Assembly (NCBI GenBank): GCA_026419785.1
Contig: JAODTK010003943.1
Span: 143,644 to 207,643 of the forward strand
Direction: 5' to 3'
Source of the DNA: Sclerodactyla briareus
Taxonomy: Eukaryota > Echinodermata > Holothuroidea > Dendrochirotida > Sclerodactylidae
Length of the DNA: 64,000 bases
Shown one piece after another: positions 38,111 to 50,100 of the stretch; within the stretch, counting starts at the first letter, position 1, and every line of letters starts with the position of its first letter. A program made the translations under genes and the position numbers. The notes under the pieces were generated by a model that worked only from the letters and a program-made list of their open reading frames with translations, had not been told where the DNA came from and searched no databases.

Positions 38111-38379
38111 AGATATATCACGAAAATCTAGCAATAGATACCACAAGGTGAAATTGCCAAAGGACAAACACAGTCGAAAATGCAAACAACAACAATAATA
38201 TTATAATCGTAGGGCTATATCACATATGAGTAGAGCCTTTTCTGGAGGATATACACTGAATTCAGCGAGGGGTACTGACACTAAGGGAGAGAAACAAAAA
38301 CAAAATAATGGGCCGAGATATTCACTGGAGTGTCCTTTTTAGCTGGGTGGTGGTAAGCAGCTCTACAAAATTCATCATG

Positions 38380-38680
38380 TCTCTCGTCCGCCCTTCGTCC
38401 GTTGTTGGTTCATTAGTTCGTTCGTTCGCCAATATGTTCGTCACATCACTAATGACTTCAAACCATACATGCCATCAGGTCAAAAGTGTAGCCGCAGGGC
38501 ATGTCACTGACTAGGATCGAGTTACATTCTGTTTGCATAGTGCAATCGTTTGTTGTTCGCCGTTTTGTCCGTTTGTCGTGCGTACATTTCTAATACCTAT
38601 AAACCGTACATGCCATCAGGTTGAAATTTGGTGGGTGATGATGAAGCATGCACTGATTAGACGGAGTTACATTTTTGTCT
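38380..38680 (-). repeat. Dispersed repeat E relative with two direct units
   Basis: Two plus-strand blocks begin AAACCATACATGCCATCAGGT (38460) and AAACCGTACATGCCATCAGGT (38601), each followed by a GCATGTCACTGA / GCATGCACTGA and GGAGTTACAT segment. Their reverse complement (ACCTGATGGCATGTATGGTTT) matches the core of repeat E at 55146-55168. A GTTCGTTCGTTCGCC stretch corresponds to the GAAC microsatellite there. Confidence 0.55.
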
Positions 38681-38769
38681 GGCATACTTGATCAGATGTG
38701 ATACAATCCCATTATGCAGTAAGTCTTTAGCCGAAGGGGATCTGGCAGCTGTGATGATAGCGTCTTCGG

Positions 38770-39054
38770 CTAATTGACTTTGCTAGTAGTTTGGGCCTTA
38801 GAATTGCTGGTTTGGGGTTCCAAAGATCGAATGCAAGGCGCTGGACTTGGTACTCCAATGATATTGTTCTCGTCAGAGAGATCTATCATGTACTCATAGA
38901 TGGAAGATGGAGAATAATCATGAACTGCAGGGTCTTCAGGAGGCCCAGTTCTCACAACTGATCACAGATTGCTGGTCATCACGCTCAGGCCTGTTTTCAA
39001 AATCCCAAGGAACGCTTGCGTCCGGCGGCCTTCAAAAAGGTTGACGTGAGCCAT
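38770..39054 (-). pseudogene. Broken 95-codon frame, unidentified
   Basis: From ATG at 39054 the minus strand reads M-A-H-V-N-L-F-E-G-R-R-T-Q-A-F-L-G-I-L-K, one TGA stop at about 38964-38962, then T-G-P-P-E-D-P-A-V-H-D-Y-S-P and SSIYEYMIDLSDENNIIG, ending at 38770. Composition after the stop looks protein-like. Further minus-strand coding-like segments in other frames lie upstream (38997-39544, 39776-40069, 40391-40621), so this may be the end of a decayed mobile-element ORF. No domain recognised. Confidence 0.25.
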
Positions 39055-40640
39055 TGAAGCATCCGAAAGTAGCTATAATGTATGCTGACAAAAACTTGGG
39101 GTAGTCGATTGAGGTGCTGGCGGGCGAAGAGGAACACCGAGCAGGGATGGGCAAACTTCAAAACCTGCTCATCAAGACCGGCAGAGAGTGTATCCTGGAG
39201 CCGTCTAGAAGTCCATCGGGCAATCACTAGGCGGATCAGTCGGAAAAGCCATCGAGCGGAGCCGCAGACCATTGACAAGACTGGGCTTTGCTTAGAGAGC
39301 TCTGGCCGCATGGCACGGGGGTCACTGCGACGCGATCGTGAGGCGGAGGTCCATATCTCTGAGTCCCGTGGGGAGGCACCCTTGAAACAGGGCCTCGCAG
39401 CCAGCTCACAGCGCGATTTCTGAGACTCCGCAAACTCGGCCTCTGTGGTGCGGTGCCCAAGCTGTCAAGACAGGCAACGGCACGGTCTTGACGGGGAATC
39501 TGATGTGAGGGCCTGTTGGACTGGTGTATTCGAGGATGTGTCACAAGGATGAGCCCAAGCTTGAGAAAATTCGGAATGGATCATGGTGCAGGCCCAACAA
39601 GGCGCGGAAGAATAGTTAGCGGTATTCATGTCGCTTTAACATGCAAACAGGTCCCGGATTTCGATTCAATGCCGACCAGCCACGTGGCTTTTTTCTAGAA
39701 GTGCTGTACTTGCAAGTCGACTGGCGTTGTTCCCTGGCTTAGTTTCCTGGTCCTGCTGTTGAGGCATGGGGTGTGTTAATTTCGGGGGGTTTGTTTCGGG
39801 GGGTCACGTGCCATAAGGTCTCGGTCGGTCGGCTGTGAGCAGTCTCTGCGTCGAATCTTCCTCTCCCCAGGTTCTGAGAAAGTGGTCAGTTCCTGGAGTT
39901 CACAACTGATCGTTCCGTCGATGTGGACACGTAAATTGCGGTCCCCGGTAGTCATGGTTGTGTCAACTCCTCTCGATATCAGCTTAGGCACTATCGAGAA
40001 GAGAAAGCGATTGTCGCCGGTGCTCATCACGCTCAATACATTTCGGTTAGGGTTTCCTCGAGGAGTCAAATTGCTTCCTGACCCCGTAGCTTCAACAACT
40101 CAAAGGCCTAGTGTACGAACCGCCTGTGAGCTGTGAGTGTCCTATACTATCGAGGAAACTCGATAGGCACTGGAGTAGTAAGGGGCGGGAAAGCTCCCGG
40201 GGTCAGTACATCCATTCAGAGATGCTCTGGGCCGGTAGCCAGGCTGGCCTCGAGTTGTTGCATGGCATCTATTTCTCTTGTTTGACACTGGTGTGCCATC
40301 CTAACTGACTGGAAGGGGGACTTATAGTGTGCCAATCTGGGAAGGGACGGGTTGTACTCGGGACTGCAATAACTAGAATAGTACACTCCTTTACGTACCT
40401 GGCAAAGTCGTTGCTAGGATCATCCTGAACAGACCGTCGTCCAGCTGCTTGCGCATCAATGTCCTGAGCAGTCGTTTACTTACTCCCACGTTCCACTGTG
40501 TCCCTCTTGGCTCTCCGTGTCTTGTCTGAACGGATGAGGAATTCGGTAGAGGCTTTCTGGTGAATGCCTTTGGAACACTCATCGGGAGGCAAATTCTTTT
40601 CTTTTGGGCTTCAGGTGTCATGAACTAAGACTAAATCGAG
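39055..40640 (-). other. GC-richer stretch with fragmentary minus-strand frames
   Basis: Compared with its surroundings this stretch has few stops on the minus strand, with fragments such as NRFLFSIVPKLISRGVDTTM and R-K-Q-L-D-D-G-L-F-R-M-I. The frames are not joined by clear splice sites, and the plus strand is also open at 39082-39423. Best explained as an old degraded element or a chance result of higher GC. No family recognised. Confidence 0.25.
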
Positions 40641-41275
40641 TCTTTTGGTGCATTCTTGGAATGTGCTGCTGGGTTTGTCCCGGTGTTGGGCGAGAACATG
40701 AAGTCACAAGTCATATCGTTTACCTCGGCAGTGTCATTCGTGACTTTTATTCTCGCGACTCCGAGGTCAGTAGATGCCCTTGAATTGGCAAATGAGTCAT
40801 GAATCACTGGATAGTGATGTGTGGCGAATAGCTTTTTCTGAGCAAAATGAACGCATGCTCCGTGTTGTTAGGCTCATTGTGCTTTCCAGTCTTGCAGTGA
40901 GGTTGGACGCTCACTGTATGCTGAGAGGGTGATTGAATTTATTTCCTCACTAACTCACTTTCGCCGCATACTCGGTAACCGCCGACAGGATCACGTATCT
41001 AATATTCTCGGGGAGGCAACTGCGTCTTTCTCGGGCACATGGCGGCGCTTCCGGCGGACGATCCCGTCCTCAGTTGGCCAAGCCATTGGTTTTTTTCGGT
41101 GAAGTAAGGCTATTGGCTCTTGTATACTCTAAGGCCCCCTCATTGGTTCACCCCCCTTCTAATTCTTGACTGTGCCAGTTTCCTTCCGGTCGCTCTATCT
41201 CTGTTCGGGTTGATTGTGCTCCTCTCCACAAGACCTTCCGCCAATGCTGATGTTTTTTTTTTTTTTTTTTTCCTG
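40641..41275. other. Unassigned, T20 run before the LINE fragment
   Basis: No feature recognised except the T-run at 41253-41271. Confidence 0.4.
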
Positions 41276-42225
41276 TCCAAGGTTGTGTTTTCTCTCCTAC
41301 ACTCTTTCTCGTTTTATATCAATGATTCTTCTTTTCTTAGCTCCACCTCCTATATTTTCACATCAATTTTGCTGATGATTCTAAACCCTTCACCACTCTC
41401 CTGGTGCTTTTCCTCGCCCCAGAGTGGAACGATTTTGTCTATACCGTTCTCTAGTTCAGTCAGCTGCACACTTATCTTTCATTCTATTTGACTGGTTCAC
41501 TGCTATAATCTTGGTTACCTTCAACCAATCTACAATTAAAATCAGATTTTGCTGATTTCTGGTCGGCGTGTTTTCGATGCAACCAGCTTTTTCATGGCTG
41601 ACCAGATCCCTAACCCTCAGTCTACTTCTCTTAATCCTTGGTATGGAAATCAGCCAACAACCTTTCCTGAACCTCTCTATCAAGTCTAACGCTACTAATG
41701 CTTCTAGAAGTTGGGCTTCTATTTCGCGGAAGGAAATACTTCACCTCACAACAGCTAATTCCTGCTTTACAAAGCCCACATTCGCTCCCTATGCATATGG
41801 TTCCATATATGAGGTGGGGCTTCGCCTTCCTCTCTCAGTGTCCTTGATCGTATCAGAGAAAGGACATTCGTCTCATCAACGATGAGCATCTCACTTCCTC
41901 ACTTTAGTCTCTATTCCCATCGCAGATCTTATCATTCTCTCTGCCTCCTTTACCGTTATTTTATTTTGGTCAATGTTCTTCTGAGCTTGGAGGCTGTTCC
42001 TCCACTCGAGGTTACCCGCCATACTCGCTCTTCTTCTTCCATCCACCCGTTTTTCGTTGCATCTTCCACGTCTCGCACCGAAACCTATTGCTCGCTCTTT
42101 TTTCCTCGCACTTTCCGTGCCTGGAATATGCTAAACCTCGGGTATGTATTTCCTCCTGATTTTGACCTCCTCGGTTCAAGAGTAGAATCACAACATCTGG
42201 ATATCTCCTCTTCTTTTTAGTCTCT
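41276..42225 (+). mobile_element. Decayed non-LTR retrotransposon (RT and C-terminal region)
   Basis: Reading across frameshifts gives, in order: F-Y-I-N-D-S-S-F-L-S-S (41311-41343) and F-A-D-D-S-K-P (about 41367-41387), the reverse-transcriptase Y-I-N-D and x-A-D-D catalytic motifs; then ILGMEIS (41635); LLFRGRKYFTSQQL (41720-41760); R-L-I-N-D-E-H-L-T-S-S (about 41870); SHRRSYHSLCLLYRYF (41918-41965); H-T-R-S-S-S-S-I-H-P-F; TSRTETYCSLFFPRTFRAWN (about 42070-42129). These are collinear with the C-terminal half of CR1/jockey-like LINE ORF2 proteins. There are several frameshifts and stops, no endonuclease, and no clear 3' tail, so the copy is dead. Confidence 0.85.
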
Positions 42226-43000
42226 TGTCTTGGAGGTTGCTCGTTTTGTTTAGCATTATGGATTCGCCTTTCTCATGGTCACTTTGTTAAAGAAACGTGT
42301 CCTGTGTGACAGATCCGGTGGGGTTGGGACCGACAGCCCGTATTATTAAATAGTTGGCCCAGGCCTGGTCGCTCGCCCGGGGAAGGTCGGCGATGCGAAC
42401 GCTAACGAGTGGTATGCGGAAGATGCCTTCCCGGTATGTGCTCCCATGAGTGGCCCTCATAGACACGAATAGTCCAGAGTGAAATCAATATGTACATTTT
42501 TATAGAAAACATCCATATTTGTAGGTGTTGTGCAAGTAGGACCTCATTCCATCTTACATATGGTTGCTTTCCGACATTGGCCATTACACAATGCAAGCAC
42601 CAACTAAAGACCTCCTACTCTAGCAATTGGGGGTGCGTCGGTTGGAGTAAAACAAACGACCTGTAATTAATGCTAAGATCATTCCGGATTGTGTATACTC
42701 TCTATCTCTACAAACGTCTACACGAATCGTCAACTACTGTCTTTTGAGGCTCAGCAGTTGTTTAACTAACATTCATCTCTGATTTCTTCTTGAAGGTGAC
42801 CTTGTTTTATTTAAAGTTAAATTAAATTCCACATATTATGATTCAGTTTTACTCAAGAAAAAGAAAATTACACTTAAGATAACTGAAGAACAGGACTCCG
42901 AGGCGAATACCTGAAGAAGAGTTCGAGTAAATTCCATTTTTCCATTCTTATTTTCCATATTTACGTAAAATCGATCGTCAATTTCACTTATATGGAATTG
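42226..43000. other. Unassigned AT-rich sequence
   Basis: No gene or repeat recognised. Confidence 0.4.
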
Positions 43001-43003
43001 AAT

Positions 43004-43038
43004 TTCACTTGAGTGGACCCTGAATTCCACTCAGTGAA
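43004..43038. repeat. Imperfect hairpin TTCACTTGAGTGGA / TCCACTCAGTGAA
   Basis: Inverted arms at 43004-43017 and 43026-43038 with one bulged base and an 8-bp loop. Related TTTCACTT motifs occur just upstream (42982). Confidence 0.7.
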
Positions 43039-43900
43039 TGTGGTATACTACCGTAGTTTTATATACTGGTGTTGTGCTGATTCCACCCTAGTGACATTGG
43101 TAGTTAGGCGGAACACATTTTCCCTCATACTGAAGTCAAACGGCTGGTTATATGTTGTCAGATGTATCGGGAATTTTATTTCAAGTTCTGGCTTCAAACC
43201 AACCGCATTATTGGGACAATTACCTTCAGGGAAAGATTATTGTCTTTTTTCCAAGAATTTTGTCTAGTCTGGTAACATAATTGATGCCTATCTAAGCTGG
43301 AAAATCGTTGTTGAGGTCGGACCACAACAGGAGACGACCACCTGCAGGTATTATGAACATGGGAGAGATCGGAAGTATTAATGTTCCTCAACAACAGAAT
43401 GTTGCATGCCTAACAAGTATAAGATTCATATCAATTCTCCATAAGAAATGTTTCTCGCCACAAACAATGCACGCTAAATGAAGAAAAGGGAAAACTCGTA
43501 TCGCCATGGCTGTGACAGCGAACGAAAAGCTAAGACAAGTGACCTTATTCAATAGGGTCTTCAGAAAGTCGCGGGCTTTGTGATCCCTTGTCTAAAATGC
43601 TTGTGACCGAATTGCTGAATTTTCCAAATTTATTATAAGGCTTATCGACCGTGAAGAGAGTGTCAGAAGAACTCTACACTGAAGAATCCCCCATCCACTC
43701 TCTGAAGTTCTCAACATTGTTTTCAAGGTTTTCATTTTTAAACTAGCCTCAGTTAACCTTCACAAGGACCTTTGAATTTCAGCATAGTCATTGATGTTTA
43801 AATCTTCAACAACCATCACGGATGTGGGGGTGGGGCAGATTACCAGTTGGGCGCCAGATTCTGAAATAGCCAGCATGGGTTTAAAATTTTGGACGACCAG
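43039..43900. other. Unassigned sequence
   Basis: No gene recognised. Confidence 0.4.
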
Positions 43901-44160
43901 TGGCGTACCAGGATTTTGCAGTGGTGGTATAATAAGTTTGTGAAGTGTGCCTTTCTACGCGAAGCGCCACATTTGGCGCGGAGCGGTCCATAAATTTGAG
44001 CCCCGGAGACCCCTGGATGGCAGGAAATGCACTCCGGCCATTTGGGGGCTGTTCCATTCGGTTATCATGCGCCGTAAATTTTCATCCCTAGGAAAGTTAT
44101 TTCATGATCTTCCTTACTTCGCGCCCGCCGAAGAGAGTGCATTTTCCTGGGCATCACCAT
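43901..44160 (+). repeat. GCGAAGCGCC-type dispersed repeat copy
   Basis: Starts CAGTGGCGTACCAGGATTTT, then GCGAAGCGCCACATTTGGCG, CGGAGCGGTCC, AAATTTGAG, AGACCCCTGG and GGAAATGCACT. The core matches 6945-7010. Non-coding. Confidence 0.5.
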
Positions 44161-44194
44161 GTTGGCTACGCCGCATTCCAACTGTATGGGTAGG

Positions 44195-44390
44195 CATTTG
44201 CGAGTTGCCGTCTGCGTGTGATCACCCCCCACCCCACAGTTAAGGTACCGCCGAAGAGGCTTTGTCTTATTTCGGGTACCTGGTGAAGGTTTCCCAGCTG
44301 ACAATGAGGTCTGCACCCTTGCTGGGCCTAGAATAGGATCGACCCCCTGCTGGGTATAGATATAATAGTACTGCATGCCCACTGACATCT
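44195..44390 (-). repeat. Dispersed B-box-like repeat, copy 2
   Basis: Reverse complement collinear with 51766-51960: CAGCAGGGGGTCGATCCTATTC, GGCCCAGCAAGGGTGCAGACC, TTGTCAGCTG, CACCAGGTACCCGAAATAAG, CTTCGGCGGTACCT, GTGATCACACGCAGACGGCAA, CGCAAATGCCTACCC. Confidence 0.8.
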
Positions 44391-44940
44391 CACAATTACA
44401 TTATGGTAGGAAATTAAAATCAGTTTCGTCATCTGTGATTTTTCATAGGATACCGTGGTTATATATAGGCTAGTGTGATGCTAGGCCTATTTTAATTCGA
44501 CAAAGAAACAGTTCGTGGCTAGTTCTAGAGTTACTTCGCGGCTTCCTAGGGTTGACTCGTGATAGTTAGCTACGTTGTGCCGCAGACTAGCTCAGACAGG
44601 TTACTCCCAGGATGGTAAGTGATACACTAAAAGACCGAACGAAACCAGTCAGAATCCCCAGTATAGAAGAATGCTTCGCTGTGAGGGCTCAAGAAGGAAT
44701 AATACGTACGTCAGAGCGCGGTCCATGAAATGTGACCAAGTCGACGAAATTCTACATTCATGTTAATTGGTTCCTTTAACGTCTTTCGTTGAAAACCGAT
44801 CAGTTAAGTCCAAGTATGGGATATAATTTAACGATTAGGTTTTCGGGCACACGCCAACCTGGCTTAAAACGCGTACGACAAGGATTCCATTGCTACGTAG
44901 GCGGGTCCGATACACTTGTGAATCGCGAATTCAGGTGCGC
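44391..44940. other. Unassigned sequence
   Basis: No feature recognised. Confidence 0.4.
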
Positions 44941-45170
44941 TGAGATGGGGCCAGTGTTTGTATATGTCCTATTTCGTTTGAAATGATAACATCTGTCCAA
45001 CTGGGAAAATCGAGATGAAAGCGAGCTAACACTAAATAGGCTCATGTATAAATGCGTATGCAGACGCGTATCACTGCGAATGGATTCTATGAAATATTTC
45101 TCTAAAAAAAACCGCCAATCAACGACGACGTGCATGGGCTGCTACATTTTTATGGTCTTTCTGCAATAAC
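44941..45170 (+). repeat. Second copy of the 11070-11300 repeat
   Basis: GGGGCCAGTGTTTGTATATGTC, GCGTATGCAGACGCGTATCAC, GCGAATGGATTCTATGAAATAT and GGGCTGCTACATTTTTATGG match the earlier copy in the same order and orientation. Confidence 0.65.
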
Positions 45171-46799
45171 TTATAGTGGGTTTTCCTCTGGAAGCTCGTT
45201 TTCGAACCCAGACACGCATACGCAACAATGGAATCCCAGTCTACCGTATCGTTGAAGCAGCGACCACATCCCGTTCGCCTGCGCTCCCCGCTTCAGCCGA
45301 TCACGTGAGGCCCATGACGCGTTCCCATGAAAAGATTAGCCTGCGGGTGCTACAGCTAACGTCCCTCCCATGTAAAGATAAGAGCCTACTGCTATGTCTC
45401 AGAACTCCGCATAGGGGGGGGGGGGGGCGAACGGAGGACGCTAGCAGCCCCGTTGAAACATATACTCTCAAAGTAGTGAATGCACATATACATACATCAC
45501 ACATACCTTCATCTTTATTCCACGGGTTTCCCTCGGCTCACGTAGGATGGGTGACCTCATATCTTCCGTGGGGCGACAAAAAAGGCTTCCTCGTACCTCA
45601 CTATACACTCATGACAATTTTGGGACCACTTATTCTCGCGGTGATTTACAACCTATTCCCAACTTTACTGGATTTAGGGTTTTCTACCTATTTCTCCTCA
45701 TTTTCCACTTCCCCCGTATTTCCGTTTTTAAGCCTTTGATATTCCCGATTTTCACTCTCGATATTCCGTCGGAGGAGGGGGAACCTCTCCCAACATCCAT
45801 GCCCCATGCGCCCAGAGGGGTTGTTGACCAATGGCATCCCAGTCAAAGAAAACAGTAACAAGTACAATGGTAATTAACTCATTGTTTCATTTTTTGGGCC
45901 TGATAGCCCTATTATGCCTTAAAGGGACCTTTGAACGAAATCTGCATTTCGCAGAATTTTGCAGTTTTTTTTTTGTTACATAAAGTTCATCATGCGCCTT
46001 AAGGATCTTTGACTCTGAAATCCCCTCAGGTATCAAAGTCTGTATTCAATGGGATATTAAACATGGTGGCAAGTTTGGTCAACAAGGAAGGATCATTCGT
46101 TCAAGGAAGGAAACATTCGAAAGCCAAAAGGCACATACAGACAGACAGGGCTGATCTGTTTCAGTGAACCACAATAGCTCAGTCAGCCGGCTAGACCGAG
46201 TTAACGATAGGGTTTTCATGCTCTCTATAGAAAAAGCTACACACAATTTTCAAAATTCACGACCTGAACGAGCAGTTCAGACTTTGAATTGTTGACCTCA
46301 GATGGCTTCTAATTCTTTCCCAAAAACATAGGGACCATGTACACATAATGGAACACGATTAAAGGAGCATGGCTAGCTACAAGCAGATAGAGTCAAATGC
46401 TTAAAACTGTTCTACATATCTTTTTCTGTTCCCCCCCCCCCCTCCAAAAAATGATGTGGATCTTTATTTGTATTTCCATATTAATTAGTACGGAGGTAGA
46501 GTATGCCACATTTTTCAGATGTTGAAAGTAGTGAGCTCTAGATGGCCAAACTTGATTAAAATTCAGAATACACTCCACACATTCAAATGAAATTTTAAAC
46601 ATAATGATACAACAAAAATTTGCCATTGAAAGTGGCCTTACATCAGCATACAAAAGCTGGCTTTGATTTTGAAACAAAGCTTGATATTTTTCCAGAATAT
46701 TTTTGGGGTGGAATGGATCGTTTGGGCAGGACAAGTTTAGCCTTCAGGCCTATATTTTGGACGCCCCCCCCCCCCCGTCTAGAATGAAAATATATACAG
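45171..46799. other. Unassigned; long but unconvincing frame at 45176-45739
   Basis: A 187-codon plus-strand frame crosses a G12 run, has no domain, and overlaps the right edge of a repeat, so I treat it as non-coding. A CACATACAGACAGACAGG stretch (46130-46147) and a GGACG-C14 junction (46759-46776) look like repeat edges. Confidence 0.35.
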
Positions 46800-47145
46800 A
46801 ATAACACATGAGGGGTTTTAGGTTGGGAGTGTGAACAATTCTGGTGAGGAGAATAACACTTGAGGGGTCTTAGGTGTGAAGCAGTTCTGACTAGATAACA
46901 CCTGAGGGGTCTTAGGTGTGAACAGTTCTAAAGGAAATAACGCCTGAGGGTCTTAGGTGTGACAGTTCGTGAGGATAATAATACCTGCGGATCCTAGGTG
47001 TGATATTCTGGAATACACCTGAGAGGTCTTAGGTGAGCTCTATGTGTGAACAGTTCTGGAAGGAAAATAACACCTGAGGGGTCTTAGGTTGAAAAGTTCT
47101 GGAAGGAAAATAAACACATGCGGGACTAGGTGTGAACGTTCGTGA
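46800..47145. repeat. Minisatellite, ~50-bp period, about 7 units
   Basis: The unit is about AATAACACCTGAGGGGTCTT then AGGTGTGAACAGTTCTGGAAGG. Units vary by small indels; the later ones are more diverged. Confidence 0.9.
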
Positions 47146-50100
47146 AGGGGAAATAGGGAGGAATGGGGCCACCTTTTCTAGACCACCAATAAAGGAACGT
47201 AGCCTCCGTGTGTGGATCTCAAAACAATACAGAAAACAAGAATAGTTGGGTTTAGCAGGAGAACAAAAGACAGAAGATAAACCACTCTGAAAACCCAATC
47301 TGTATGCTTCAATATATTTAAATGGCAGGAAACTCTTTCAAATACATTGTACAAACTAGGTGTGGCGTCCATAACATGTAAATGTAAAAGAATAATAAAA
47401 AATATAACAGTAACTCGATAGAAAACATACCCATGACACACGTGCAAAAAACATGGAAATAATATCAATGGTGGACGCAAAAAGCATGATCATCTATTTT
47501 ACAAAAAAAGTTTTAGTTATCATTATATTATCCTAAAATCGCTATCATAATTACACGCATTTGTCCAGAATTTTTTGTATAGTCCATGACATAATGTGCC
47601 AGTAATGATAGTTAACAACACACATGCGGTAGATAGAAGATTCACATTCCAAAATATGCGCAGAGTACATAGCTTAGTTGCCAAGGTGAAACAAAACCAA
47701 GCCAGACTGGCCGTGGGCCTGTGGATAAGTACACAGTCACCCAGGTAGGTAGGAAGGTATACTGATAGGGTCAACGGCCATGTCAGGATCGGTTCATAAT
47801 TCCCGAGATTCGAGCGGGGGGAAACTTCAGGGGGAGGAAAGCATATCCCAAAGATATGCATCAAAACGCTAGAGTAGAGATTATACACACCAAGTACGAT
47901 TGCACAATATGTTGAAGTCTATTGGGGCAGTAACACTACTGAAATGCCACATCTTTCCGGTTCCACGGAGAGGAGAAAGAAAACTAGTCTTATTATTTTT
48001 AAAAGAGAAAGAAAATCAAGTGCTATCCTAGAAGAATAAGAAGGCATCAGATCTGCACCAGGCACAGTGGCAGCAGGGGTTTATTGGGTCTTTTCAAACA
48101 GGATTCAGGAATCGAAATGCACAATGCCACCTTATTGCCCAATTACTCACCTGACGTTTTTTTTTGTGGGGGGGGGGGGGGCTGGAGCTTTTTCAACAGT
48201 GTGAGGTAGCATTAGGTATCATAACAACTGATAATTGTCCTCCAAATATGCGGGGCCAACCGCCGCTCAACTCGGCACGTTCTACAAACAGGCCACGTTT
48301 ATCTCTGCTGAGAAATGCCAGGTCAATGGAGGAAGTATTTAGTGTGTTAATGGCATGTTTATAGTGGCATGCTAAATGGGCCAAAATAACATAAGAGCAC
48401 CAAGATAAGCCAGAAAAAAAAGTTTAAAAAAAAAATAACCCTGTTGACGGATGCAAGTGCACTGCCCCTACACACCACTGAACAGCTCAGAGGTTAGATA
48501 AGATTTTCGACATAGCGTTACAATCCCGCCATTATTTTCTGAAAACAAAAAATTCAGCCCATGTTATCATGTCAAGGTTGATTGAGTACCGATATGATAG
48601 AAATGGTTTGGGCTCCTATGTAAAATCTCCATTAGCTAGGCAGTTGCAAAAGAATGTTCTGTATACTGATTGTGCAAAGTCACACCGCCAGTGGACTACT
48701 GGGAATGCCATGAAGCTATAGTAATAGGATGGATATCATATAATCTAATGCACTGTGAAAGAGCTTTACTGAAGCAGGTAGTAAGAAGTGTGGTGTTAGG
48801 GATATTAATGGGCAGTTAGAGAAAACACTATAATCATTTCATTGGAGACAGGGGTCACGATAAGAAGGGGCCCAGAGCTATTAGCCCCCTGAAATACATC
48901 AATAACCACAGGTCCTAATGAAAATTGTATGAACAAGTGGGCTATTTTTTTTTTGTTTTATTTTTTTCTGGGGGCACATAGACATGGGGTCTTCTTTGGT
49001 AACATTTGATAGGCCTAACGCCTAACTAATAAATGCAGCAAGGACTATTTCGATGTTTTGTTGGCAGACTGGACACTTCAGTGTATGTAGTATTGCATGT
49101 GAGGTAGCCTCTGGAGTTGATTTCTCTTTTGAAGCCTGGTCTTCCTCAACGAGAAGTCGAGAAAGAAAGTGATCAGGAGCCCTCGGTCCTCCAAAATAAC
49201 CCCTGGTCCCATGCCAGATTCCACGGACCAGGCTCTTTCTTGTGAGGAGTAACCCACTGGCCTTAATCCCGTATTGCCATCCATGATTGAAGACAGTGGC
49301 TCAGCCATCTGTACCATCTCCTATGTTGAGAAGGTAATCAACTATATGTATGTACTCATCAGTTCAAGCAAGGGACGGGAAACGACCAAATTCGGAAAGG
49401 AAAAAGGAAAATATGGAAAGATGAAGTGAATGTTTGATAATATTTTCTGATGAGTGATCAAATTTGTTATCTGATGATTGAAGAATTATACCAAAGCTCT
49501 GGTTGAGTGCTCACGCAGACAGAATTTGGCAACAGTGCTATTTGGGTCAACTTGACACCACCCCTCCGCATCACAATCAATTTAGAAGTGATGCCTATCC
49601 CAAAAGCCCTACAATCACTATCCTAAGGAATTCATAAAAGGACTGTTTCATAATGTGGAAAACAATCTATGGCATACATGTACGATATATATACAAAAGC
49701 TGGCCTAGATTCCGAATTATGTGTCCCTCTAGCACACCAATTGCTGTATTTGAACTTCTATCTGTGTAAATATTTTTACTGTTTTCTGAAAGAAGTGACG
49801 ATGCAAGTCATTACCACCGAACTGTTAAACTCCTGACTGCTGTGGCTTGTACGAGCAACTACTCCTTGTTAACTTAGCCCACTCGTCCTATTTACAAAAG
49901 CCGAGTGCCGGTAAGAGTATTTTAAGGTTTAACTTGCAGGTCAAGAGGTATTGTCTTCCTATTTTTGTATTCCTTGCACACTTGTAAAACAGTAACTCAG
50001 ATTATTATCATATTGACATGCTCACTGTCAGTTAATCATATCCATGAGACATTTATGGACCACGGGCTTATTATGGGTTTGCTTCAATTGGCAATTAGAG

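Noticed and set aside
45176..45739. 187-codon plus-strand open frame
   Set aside because: It crosses a 12-base G-run and the edge of a dispersed repeat, and has no domain or splice context.
47178..47888. Hydrophobic minus-strand frames resembling membrane proteins
   Set aside because: AT-rich DNA commonly gives such frames; no motif, start context or splice site supports them.
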